From Anas platyrhynchos (lineage: Eukaryota > Chordata > Aves > Anseriformes > Anatidae), in contig NC_092594.1 in assembly GCF_047663525.1 (NCBI RefSeq), forward strand, positions 38,072,001 through 38,136,000: 64,000 bases of DNA, written 5' to 3'. Below the pieces are notes generated by a model. The model had not been told where the DNA came from and did not search any database. It worked only from the letters and a program-made list of their open reading frames with translations. Shown here in pieces: positions 13,501 to 25,500 of this stretch (positions within the stretch are counted from its first letter, which is position 1; every line of letters begins with the position of its first letter). A program made the position numbers and the translations under genes.

Positions 13501-16500
13501 TGGTGCTGCCACGGGTCTCGCTCGGTGCCGGCGGCAACGTGCCCGTGTCCCCGCGCACCCCACTGACCTCCTGTGTTTCTAATTCCAGGGGACGATTAAG
13601 AGGAATTTATCCAGTAAGTACGGCCTTCAGCCTTCCAGAGCAGGAATTAGTGCCGGCAGCCTGGTGCTGGGGGTTAAAATAAATTAATTTTATAAAGGGG
13701 AGTGGGAGGAGAGGTGGCTTTGCTTTAACGTGGTCGCGGCAGAAGTGGTGGCACCCAAATATCCCCTTAAAGAGGGGGACATGGACACCCTTGGGGGGCC
13801 CCATAGAAGAAGCAACGCCTTCTAGCCCTGTCCTCTGTAGAAATAAGACCTAATTAAAGCCAGAGTGTAGCAGGCTTGGTGCGGGGTGCCAGCAGCACGC
13901 TTGGGGTGTGTGTGGGGCATGGGGGTGGTGCAGGATGGGGGCACCGTTTCTAACCCTGCTCTGTCCCACCCCGTGCAGGTGAGGAGATCGCACGGCCCCG
14001 GCGCTCCACGCCCACGCCGGACCCCAGCAGGTCAGTCCGGGGGGGCTGTGTGTGTGTGTCTGTATTTGTACACCCCCTGGGTATGTGCAAAACCTTGCCT
14101 TGGCACCCCCCAGAACACCAAAGTCCCCATATCTCAGTGTCCACCAGTGCTGTTCTCCCCTACAGCTGCCATCAGATGCATCACCCAGACATAAATTAAA
14201 ACATTTTGGTGCACAAATGTGTTTGCAGCACTGCTCCAAGGGGCAATATCAGCCTTCTCCTCCTGGTCCTCATCCTTCCTGCGTGTGTGCCAGAGGTGTG
14301 GGGTGAGCAGGCTCCTGCCCGGAGCAGCAGGGCTGGTAGTTCCCATGTGCATTTTAACAAAAACGCACAGAATTCAGGTACAAAATGGTTTCGACACCCT
14401 GATTTTAGATGCTACCCCTTTTCTTTCCATTCTCCATGCCCCAACCCATATGCTCTGCAAGCTGCCCACGGGTCCAGGACACAAACTCCCCACAAATATA
14501 CACACCTGTACTCACCATCACTTCTTACTAAGCTTTTTGCTTAATTTAAATCCCCTACAAGCCAGAAAAACACAGAGCTGCTGTGCTGGGGGGGCCGCCA
14601 CAGTGCTGTGCCCCCAGCCTGAAGGTTGTCCCCTCCTCTGTCCCCCTGCAGCAGGAAGCCCCCTGAGGACCCTGCTGCCCTGGCACCGCTCTTCGGGCCC
14701 CCGCTGGAGTCGGCGTTCGAGGAGCAGAAGCTGGATGGTGTGTGGGGCATGGGGGTGGTGTGTGGGGCACGGAGGGGTTGGGGACAGTGTGTAGGGCACG
14801 GGGATGGTGTGTAGGGCACGGGGATGGGTGTGCAGAGCAGGGGCTTGGGGCCAGGCCTCGGAACAGCTCCAGGTAAACCTTAAATTCAAAGCAACCTCTT
14901 GGTGCAGTTCCTTGCACGTAGCCCAAGAAAAACAGCACGTGATGAGCAAACGAGAGTCGTGGTGCTTTCCACACCATCTATGTAAACAGTTGGATCTCTT
15001 CATTTTAATACCTGCGTGTTGTTTTTTTCTGCGCATCCCAAAATTCCGGAGGATTTCTGCAATTAATTCACTGCTTCGCTCAACGCGACGAGCCTCCAAA
15101 CACACAAACGGCATTGTTTCGTTTGTCAAGCATCGTGATTGTCAAACTAATTGCGTGGCCTGCTTCAAAATCAGGCAGGCTTGTAATTACCTACCATTAC
15201 AGAAATAACCCTGTCTTTAATTAGAGGGGGGGGGGGGTGCTGTCAATATTTAGCTTCCTGTCGTTGCACGCACCTTATCTGCGTGATTCTGGTATCGGGA
15301 AGAAAACAGTCACGTTGCTCGCCACCTCTGCACGTGCATTTATTTGGATCACCACCTTTGCACGTGCATTTATTTGGATCGCCACCTCTGCACGTGCATT
15401 TATTCCCTTTCTTTTCCCAGCTCCTCTGGACCAGCCCGAGATCTGGGGCTCCATCCAGCCCCCCAACAGCGCCGACTCCCCGAAGCTGCCGAGACCTTTT
15501 CCAACTGGAAGTAAGTCTTCCAAAAAACGAAGGGGTGCAAACACACAGCCCCAGCCCGCCACTTCGGGCACTTCATGCTGGCTCAGAGCTGTGCAAGGGG
15601 GGGGTGACAGAAAAGCCGTGCAAACCCTTTCTTTGTGATTTTCTGCCACATCCCAGGGCTGCTCTGCCTTCGGCTTGGCACGGAGCAGGTCCCCCCGCAG
15701 CCATTTGGCTTTATTCCAGCCGTGCCCCGGTGGGATGGGGACACGGTGACCGCAGTGGGTGCCCCCCCCGGCAGCTCAGCCCCTGACCTCCCCCTCCTCT
15801 GCCTTGCAGCACCGCCGCCGCTGCCGCCCAAGAACGTCCCGGCCACGCCGCCCCGCACCGGCTCGCCCCTGACGGTGGCCCCAGGTAAAGGGCAGGCACC
15901 CCGCTCCTAGCACCCGCCATCCGGACCCCCATCCGGGGGCTGCTCTGCCGGGGTCGGTCCCCCCCCTATATCCCCAGGGTGTCCCGTGTGTGACGGCTGC
16001 ATTTCGGACGTGGATTTGCCCCTGCGCATCCTCCTCGTGGCGTTGGTGTTGTTGTGTTTGGGGGTGATGCTGCAAAGAGCTGAGCCCAGGTGGCACCCCC
16101 CCGGCTGGGTTCCTGCTCTCTGCTCCCCGCGCTGCTGCTGGTGGTGTTTGGCTCCTCGCAGTGACCCCAAAGCTCACCCGAAACCCTGCCGGGTGCCTGC
16201 AGGGGGGGAATCGCAGCCCCTGCTCCTCCAAGCCTTGCTGCACGAGGCTGGCCAGCCCCTTGTGGTGCACGCACGTGCCGGGCACGTCCCCGAGGCCATG
16301 AGCTGTGCTGTGCAGCCCCTCCGTGTCCCCGTGCTGCAAGCAGGGACCAAAACAACCAAACCGAGCAGTGATGGGACCGGGGAGCATTGTGCTGTGCCGC
16401 AGGCGTGTGCCCGAGCTGCTGTGTCCTGCTGGTAACGTGCTCGTTAACGTGTCCTCGTTACCAACCGCCCGGTGGCTCCGCGAGCGAGCAGAGCCTCGCG

Positions 16501-19500
16501 CCTTTCCCTGCTGCTGGTCGCAGCCAAAAAAAATCCATCCCGTGGTCTGCTTCCCTGCGCTGCATGGCCCCGGCAGTGTGGCTGTCACACCAGCATGTCT
16601 TAGTGTAAATATATTTATATGGAGCTGGATATAAATATATGGGCAGAGCGTGCAAGAGAGCTGTGGTTTGAGTTTGAACCAGTCCCGTGTGGCTTGTTAC
16701 ACGTTGCACGTGTGCTGCTGTGGATCCTCGTGCCTGCATCGCGGTCCTGGCGGCCGGTAGGAAAACCCTCTCCTAGCAAGCAGCGGGCGAAGCCCCTAAC
16801 CCTAAATAAACCCCCACTGCTTTGACCGCAGGGAGCGAGCAGCCAGCCGCCGAGGCCAAAAGTGACAAAGTGCCGTCGCTCAATGACTTGGACAGCATTT
16901 TTGGCCCCGTGCTGTCCCCCAAGTCCGTGGCCGTGCACACGGGGGACAAGTGGGTCAATTTTTCCGATCCCTCCCCGGAAAACGTGACGGTGGCGCCGAG
17001 GCCCCGCGAGAAGGCGGCGGTGGCATCGTCCCCCCCGGTGGGGGCAGCGGGCAGCCCGGTGGCCGAGCCCCCCCGCGCCCTCCCGTCCCCGCTGCGCCTG
17101 GAGGAGCTCCAGAAGAAGGCTTTGGAGCAGCCAAAAGAGGAGAACGCGGAGCCGGCCGCTGCCTCCCCCAAGGATTTTGGGCCGGGACAGAGAGCGACCC
17201 CGCCGCCCCCCCCACCGCCCACCTACCGCACGGTGGTCTCGTCCCCCGGACCGGGCGCCAGCAGCGGCGCGGGAAGCCCCAGCGGTACGTCCCCCACCAC
17301 CCGCTGTGTGCCTGGCTGCCCTCGAGCCCTCCCTCCCCGTCTCGTGCTCCCCCCCCTGTGCCTTCCCCAAAGCTGGGGGGCTGTCGGTGTCCATCCCCAC
17401 CCCTGCTATGTGCGTAAAACCCCCCGGAAACATTTGGCGTGAGCGTGCTCGTGGCTGCGTCCTCAGTAGGCTTCAGAGTGAACGGAGGAAGAAGTGTTCC
17501 CAGCTGGTGATCGACTTCTAAGAGAGCCTTGGAAACGTGGTGCTTGAACAAAATGTGGTGCAGGCACCTCCTCACCCCTCAACACCCCCGGGCTGGCACC
17601 AGTGACCCCCCCGGCACAGCAGTAGGCACAGGGGTGAATGCAGTCCCCATCCACCTGGCCGTGGGTTGTGGGGTGCAAAGCCCCAGCCCCATTTGGAGAA
17701 ATGGCTTTTGGAGGATGTGGTTCAGAAAAAACAGCCCCCCCAGCTCTGTCTGACATGTGCGTCCTGCTTCATTTCACCTGCTTAATTATTAATTATAAAT
17801 GTCTGGGTGGCGGGGGTCAGCTTACAGCTGCTGCCACCCCACAGAGCAGAAACTACCCGGGGTTGCACAGCCCCAGCCTGGCACCCATGGGTGCTGGGAC
17901 TTCTGCAGGTGACACCAGTGGCTCTGAATGAGCTGAGAGGGGCAGGACGGGGACGTGGAGGTGGCTGCGTGTGGCAGCGGGGCAGGGTGTGTGGGGCCGG
18001 GCAGGTTCCTACTCCTATTTCCTACTCCTGCTCCATCTTCTGGAGGCTCCTGCTGAACCTGGCGTCTTGCAGGGCTTTGGACTCTTTGCACGTCGCTGAT
18101 TCTGGGGGTGATGAGGGTTCAAAAGCCACCTTGTGGCACCCATTCAGTGCTGTGAGGTTACTCGCCCTGAATAATTCCTATTTTCCTAGGCTTTCAAGTG
18201 GACAAGGAGGGAAAAACGTCAATCTTTGGCACCCAAATTAGGCTTCTAAATAAAAACTTAATTTTCGGAGGTGCTCACATCAATGGCCAGGACTTGTCCC
18301 TCTTATCTCAGCAGCCCGCTGTGAGGTCTAATTGCTGCAGGTCTCGCTCCGATGGTTTCATCAGAGCTACATCCACAAAGCTCTGAGCTGTTTCTCTTGG
18401 AAGCAGCAGCAATAAAGCTAACCACAAAACCAAAATTTGTTGATGGCACATCAGCCTTCGTGGCACGGTCACAGCCCGTGGCGACCACGCAAACCATGAA
18501 GGCATCACCATCGTGTTCGTGGAAACTCTTCCAGCGAGCTGGGGAGCGCTTTCTGCTCCCAGCAGAGCCGATAACGTTGCTCTCCGGCACCTCCTGCCCT
18601 TCCTCTTCATCCCTGGGGTAAAGCCCCATCCCTCTCGGGCCTCCTTTCTTCGTGTGGTGGGACTTTGATGGTCCCATAAGCTGCTGGAGCCGTGCTGGGG
18701 TGGATGGAGGCACGTGGTGGTTTCGCAGCTCACAAAGCCTCAGGGCACACAGGAAGAGCCCAAATTTCTGCTGCAAGCTGCTAGGATGGAGGAGGAGCAG
18801 GGCCCTCCGCCCCAGTCCTTGGAACAGCAGCATCAGCTGCTACTGGGGTCAAACTGGTCCTTGGCACATCGTCTCCTCCTGTTTGGGCAGAGATGTAGGG
18901 TTCCTGAAAGGATTGGGGCTGGATACGGGGTGAGGGGCTCTCCTGCACCAAGCTGCAGCCCTGCAGCAGCAGTGTGGGGACGCCGGGGTCCCCGTCCCCT
19001 CCCCGCCACCCCATCAGCTCCTGGGGAGCAGAATTTGGGCACCGACGTGATGCTGATTCCCCTGTTTCTGTTGCAGGTTCCTCGTCCCCGGCTCGCCCCG
19101 GCACGCCGCTGGCCGCCTGCGGCACCCCGCCGCCCCCACCGCCGCGGCCCCCCTCCCGGCCCAAGCTGCCCCCCGGCAAGCCCGCAGTCGCCGACCTGGT
19201 AGGCTTGGGGTTGGGGCTGTCTGGGGCTTTATGGGGTTAAGGAAATGAGACTGGAATGGGAAAAGGGAGCAGCATCCCCATGGGATGAAGGCGTCCGGGC
19301 CACACGGGGTTGGGGGGTTTGGGATGGGCACGGGGTTGCTGCTCCTGTGCAAAAAGGGGTGGGTTTGGACACGAAGCAGCACGGAGAGCGGGGATGGGGC
19401 CAGCAGGGTGGGCTCCCCGTGGCCGTGCTGCAATCAAGGTGCTGGGCTCCTCCCTGCAGCTCGGGGCCAGGGCAAGCAGAGAATTTTGGATGGGTGTTAT

Positions 19501-22500
19501 GGCACAAAACTATCCCAAAAGGAGCCACAAAGACCTAATGAAGGTGCATGGGCACAGCTGGCACTGCTCTCTTCCCAAATGCGGTTGCATTAAATGCACC
19601 CAGTGGCTGCCAGAGCTGTGGTGCCCCACTGCTCTCCTGTGATTGGATTTAATCTGCTGTTTTCCTGGATCCAGAAGAAAATATCTTCACATTAAATAAT
19701 TGAAGTCGCTCAGGTTCACACCGACCTCGCAGGGAGGCTGGGGCCAGCCGGGAGCAGCCTGCCTTGGGGTGCGCAGGGGTCCCGTCTTCAGCAAAAGCTT
19801 CTGGTTGTTTGATGTGGATGTTCTGTGCTTTATTTCCTTTAACCTTGTGTTATTTTATGTTTTTCTACAGTCCAGGCCTTTTAGCCCTCCTATTCACTCA
19901 TCCAGTCCTCCTCCGATAGCACCTTTAGCCCGTGCTGAAAGTACTTCTTCCATATCCTCCACCAATTCCCTGAGTGCAGCCACCACTCCCACCGTTGGTA
20001 AAAACAACCTCCAGCACTGCTTTTCTTTCACCTTTCCTACCTCTCAACAGCCCTGAAAGAGTCCCGAGCCCTTTCGACTTGCTCGATTGGTCTTTGGTTT
20101 CACGTCGGCTCACTTTAATCAGGTTTTGAAAGGCAAAAAGGGGCTGGGGGTGGGCGCAGCGGCCCACCAGGGCGATGCTGTCAGGGAAGCTTTCTCCTCC
20201 TGCCAGCCCCAAAAGTTGTGCAAAATACGTGTGGTGAGGGTAGGGGTTATCACCGAGCGGAATGCAGTAGAAAACGTGCTTGTGGTCTGTAAATTTGGTC
20301 AAAACACGCTTTTTTGGGGGGCTGCTCACACCCTGGTGGGGAGGGGGCTGGAAGGCAGATGTGGGACCCGGGGAGCGATCGCTGCTCAACCCCTCCGGGT
20401 GCCTGAAATTCACATTTCCCGTTAAAGGAGGGGTGGGAAACGGGGTCTTGGCAAAGGCCCTTCAAAACCCTGAGCTTCGCACATCTTAGATCATAACGAG
20501 GTGCTGCTTCTGGAGGAAACACCCTCAAAAAAAAAAAAATACAAACAGATTTTTTGCCAAATCCCTCGGGTGCCTGGTGCGGCGCGAGGCAGTCGATGCA
20601 GCCCCGAGGTCCCACTCTCTGGGTGCTGCCGGCTCCCCCCATGCCTCAGCCTCCATCCCCGCTGCCCTCCCGCCTGCACCCCGCTTCCTGCAGCTCCATT
20701 TTCTATTATTTTATTTTATTTCCCTGTTTATTGCCCTGAAATGTTGGTGCGCTCGGCGGGGCCATCCCCACGTGCCGCCTGCTGCAGGCTGGCAGCAGCC
20801 GGGGGCGCTGGCGGAAGAAGCAGCCTGGCTGCTCGGGAGGGAAGCTGGAGCCCCAAAACTCTTGAAAAACAAAAAGCAACAAAAAAAAAAAGCAGATTTG
20901 CTCGGGTCTGTACGTGCTGAGCCACGGCGTGAGGCGTTCCCATGGGACATCCCCGTACGAGGCTGTTGGGGACGGCGGCGCCGCAGCCCTGAGGGAGGCT
21001 GGAGCCTCCCGCCTGCGTCTCCATCCCGCTGCTGCTTCACCCTGGAGGTGCTGTGGGTGTTTCTCCGTCCTCTGTCCGTCGGTCCTGGTGCCAGCACGCT
21101 GCCCAAATAGCACGCTGCCAGGAGCCCGTGTGCCTGGGGTGCCAGCTGGGGGTCCCTGGGGACCCGGCAGCGGGCATGGGGCTGGCGGTGCCAGCGGGCA
21201 TGCGGAGATGGGGGCTGTGGTGGGGGGATGGAGGCTGTGGTGGAGGGCACAGCCTGTTTGGGGACAGGGTAAGGGGCTTAAGGAGTCCCGGAGCCAGGGC
21301 TGTGAAATTCAGGCTGTGCGTGAGGCCGGCAGCCCCCGCCCTGCCGAGGCCTGGGTGGGTTTTCCCATAGGATGCGCATGAAATAAGCCCTTGGGGCGCT
21401 CGCTTTGAAATGTACGTGTTTTCCCTTTAACGTATGTTTTTGTGAGCAGAGCTGCCTCTCCGTGTTTCGTAACGGCTTATTCTGCACCCGCAGCACGGCC
21501 AGGGAAAAGTGGTGGCGGTGCAGAGCGGGTGCCCCAGCCACAAGCCCCACGAGCCACCCTGGGGTGCCCCAGCACCCCCCCATGTCCCCAGGGTGACCGG
21601 TGCCAGGCGAGCACCAATACAACGCTCCAGGCAGCGTTTTCCATTTATGATTTTTTCATGCAAAAAGATAAAAAGGGGAAACCAGGAGGCCACGAGGGCA
21701 GGTGGCGTGTGGCAGCAGGTCGGGGACCTGGTGGCCCTGCGGCTCCCCTGGGATGCCCACGGCCAGCACCACGCTCCTGGCCTCGTTTTTTGTAGGGGAA
21801 AATCCCTCAGAGTTCGTCCCAGAGCGCTCGGAGCTGTCGCCTCGTTTCCGTGTCCCTCGTGCTGTGCTGGTGTGCTTCCGTGGGGGCTGCATGTGCGGTC
21901 ACTGACTGCAGAGAAAGGCGCTGTTATGTCTGTGCCAGCGAGCCTGCAATTATTTCTCTCGTTAAAATTCTTCTCTGTGTGTCCCTGTGGATAGACGCGC
22001 TGCTTGATTTCACCGGGGACTCGTTTTCGCATTCTTTTTTTTTTTGCTCTTCGTTGCGTGTCTTCTGCCCGTGTCATCAGAAGAGGGTGCTCTCTGGCAC
22101 GCTGCCCACCCCGGCAAGGCACCTGTGGGTGCACTTTTGGGGAAATCTGGCCTAAAAGTGGGCACGCCAGTGGCTTCTCGGTGACAGCACCAAGAGGTGC
22201 CACGCCACCGCCTCCCAAACTCAGGGGTGAAGGGTTATTGCTGCAGCACCCGGTGCCAAGTGCTGATCCTTCCCCTTTTTGGGTGGTGTGAGCGCAGGTA
22301 ACTGGTGAGAACGGGAAAACCCCAGTTAGGCATCTCCTGCCCTGCGTACACGTGGTTCTCTGTGAGCTGTCTGTCCCAAAATTCACGCGCACACACCTGC
22401 GTTTTGCTGCACGTGCTGCTTGCAGCGCTGAGGCTGGAAGCGAGCCCCCCGGGACGTCCCCGGGACCGTGGGCCAGGGCGCCTCGTCCGCTCCACCCATA

Positions 22501-25500
22501 GACAGAAAAGAGAAAACAAAAAAAAATATATTAAAAAATCGTTTTTAAGCGGGCAAAAATTCCCTTCCATCTGGGCTTCCATTGCTTTGCTTCCTGCTTT
22601 CTGTTCTCCGAGCAAACCCCCGAGTGCCAGCGCCCGCTCCCTGCCCTGCACGCTCGGCTTGCGGCGCCGCTCCCCGCCCCGTAGCGAGACGAATGTCCTG
22701 CTCCGTGACTCACTCTGTGTCCTTCTCTCTCCCTCTCCTGAACCTTCCCCATCCCGCTTCAACTCCCGGCCACACAGAGAATGAACAGCCTTCCCTCGTT
22801 TGGTTTGACAGAGGAAAGTTTTATTTGACTTTCGAAGGTAAGTAGCGCACAGCACGCCGCCTGCCGCTCGCCCCCGCTCCCGCTCGCTCCCCCGGGCTCC
22901 TCCGAAGGCTCCAGCCCGGGTGGCTGCGAGGTGCTGCGGCCAGCTGCCACCGTTTGGGCTTGATTTGTGCCGTTCATCTTATTTATTTGGGGAAAAAATA
23001 AAATAAAATTCTGGGCTGAACACCAGGTGCTCACCATGAAGCCCCCAGCGCCCTCGCCAGCCGCCCGGGACCCTGGCACGGAGCCCCCCGGGGAGCTCGG
23101 CGTTGCTGCCGGCTGCAGGGTGTGGGGGCTGCGGGGCTGGGCTCCCCGTCGGGCTGTGACGAGGGGAATCCCACCACCGCCCGGCCCCGCAGCCCCCAGG
23201 CCCTGCAGCGGGATCCCTGCCTGCCCCTCGGGATGGCCTTGTGCCCGCGGAGACCCGGCGGGGCGAAGCCATCCCGAATCGCTTGCTGCCTGCCTTGCCA
23301 GCAGGGCTTCACCAGACAGTAAATTCGGACGAGTCCAGGACAAAGCCAGGTGGTTAGAAATGCTCAGAAAACCGACAGCAATTCTTTTTTATTTTTATTT
23401 TTTTGGCTCATCACATCGATTCGGCTGCCTTAGAGCCCTGTGGTTCGTTGCCCATTCCCCAGCACACAGCGCGGAGAAACGAGCGCACGGGAGCAGGGCG
23501 CAGGAGCTGCTGTAGCCACCCGGAGGGGACGTGGTGGCACGGGAGCAGCGTGCCAAAAAGGGCTGAGCACAGGCACGTGCAGGCAGCGTTGGCGAGGGCT
23601 CAGCTCCTTCCCCTCTGCCTCGCCTTTCCCTTCCGCCGCTGGGCCCTTTCCATCTGGTGCTCGGTTGAGTTTTGCCTTTTCCAGCCCAAGCCCTCCCTGG
23701 GCTCCCATCCCCAGGGTCCGTCTGTCCGTCCGCGTGCTGGGAGCCGTGCTGGGGCTCGGGGAGGATGGAACGGGGCAGGACAGGGCACGCAGTGGCCACC
23801 TTCGAGCCTGCACATCCCCACGGCGCTCCCTCCTCCTCCTCCTCGCTCGCTCGGGCACGCAGCCCCGCGAGCACGTGGCAGGTTTGCGTGTGGGTTTAGG
23901 TATGAATGCTTCCAAACATATTTTTTTGGCTGGTATTTCTGGATTTCTGCAGTTCCTCGTGGCAGTGTTTCTGTAGGATTTTTATTTTATTTTATTTTGC
24001 TATGATCAGAGTACTCGCGGACCGTGGGGTAACCACCTCTGTTCCCCATCTTTGTGCAGGGATAAATGAGGCAAATGTCACGTTGCTGCAAAAGCCACCC
24101 AGGGCTCAGGGGTCTGGCTGTTTGCAGACCCAAAATCATGGGTTCAGGTGCCACCTTCCCAATAGATAACTTTGTGTTTAAAAAATAATAATAAAAAAAA
24201 AGCTGGTTAGGCTCTGAGCTCGTTAGAATAATACAGGGGTTTTCCTGGGGAAGGGCGGAGGGGACTGAGAGCCCTGCATGCCAGCAGCCACAGGATTTCT
24301 CGGGAGGTTTTCCCGTTCCTCCTGCCTGGATGGACTTGGGGTCGCCCCCTCCTTTCGCCCTGCTCACCCCACCGAGCCCCTGCACATGTGTGCCTGACCC
24401 ACAGCAGCCGGACCTTTCACTCCTCAAATCCTCTTTTTGCTGCCTCCATCGCTTCGCAGGTGCCATGTGTGTATTTGGGAGGATTTCTTTTTTTCTCTCC
24501 CCCAAAATCACAATGACACGGCAAAGCTGCCTGCCCGAAACCTTCCTCCTGCCTCCCCTGCCGAAATGTGCTGCTGGGCAGCACCTCCAGCACCTCCCAA
24601 AGCCTTCACCCTGGTTCCTGCAGCGGTTGGGGTGGTTTTGACCCCCAAGTGTTTCTGTATGGGTTTGGAGAGCCCCTTGCTCTGTGCCGGGGCTAGGACG
24701 CGTGCGGTTGGTCTCTGGATGTGGTGATTTGCTTCCTTGCGGGTCGGTGAGGCTTCCCCTGGTGTAAATTGTCCTCGCTCAGCTCATCACCTTTTTTCCA
24801 AGAGGAAAAAAAAGCTGAACTGAAGGCAAACGGTGTGCTCGAGACGTGAATGCGTCCAGCGGCGCTTGTCAGGGGGTTTCTGTGCGTGGTGGACGCGGTT
24901 TCTGAGCGCTGGCACTCGCTGAGCATCATTTCTTCCAGGTCAGGGCTGAAATTATGCATTCTCCTGGGTCTTTTAAGATGTATAACCAGGGAGATGTGCG
25001 GCTACATTAATTTTTAACACCCTTGAAGGCTGCGTTAGCCCTCTGGAAGGACAGTGCCAGCACTGGGGAGGGCTGACCCGTGCTGTGGGGAGGGAGCAGC
25101 GCTGGCATCGTGCTTTTGGGGTGGTTGTAGGGCGTGTGGGATCGTCAGCTGCGGTGCTGCATTCCTTCAAAACTCATCTATCAAAGCCCAGCGTGGAATT
25201 TAGCTGGCAGGGGTGCTTCTCCCAGGGGACTGCATGAACCCTGGCTTCCCTGCCCAAACCCCGTGCCCGATTCGCCTGATGCCACAGGGCCAAAACACAA
25301 GGCAGGGCCTCGCTGCGGCCAGGAGCCAGCAAACACACCCACACCGACAGCAGGGGAGCAGCAGGTGGAGAAGAGGGGATTCGTGCTGAGGACAGCCCCC
25401 CCAGGAAAGCATGAGCTCGCGGCAGCCGCTCGCTCGCTTGGCGTCTTGGCGAGGGTCCCTGCCCGCAGCCTGCGCTGGGAGCTTGCATGGGAGCATGCTG

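Noticed and set aside
15321-15410. CRISPR-like array
   Set aside because: Only three directly adjacent copies without spacers, in a vertebrate intron. A minisatellite.
21427-22392. 321-residue open frame on the - strand
   Set aside because: Inside an SGIP1 intron, with no domain, no splice logic and arginine/proline-rich GC-driven composition.
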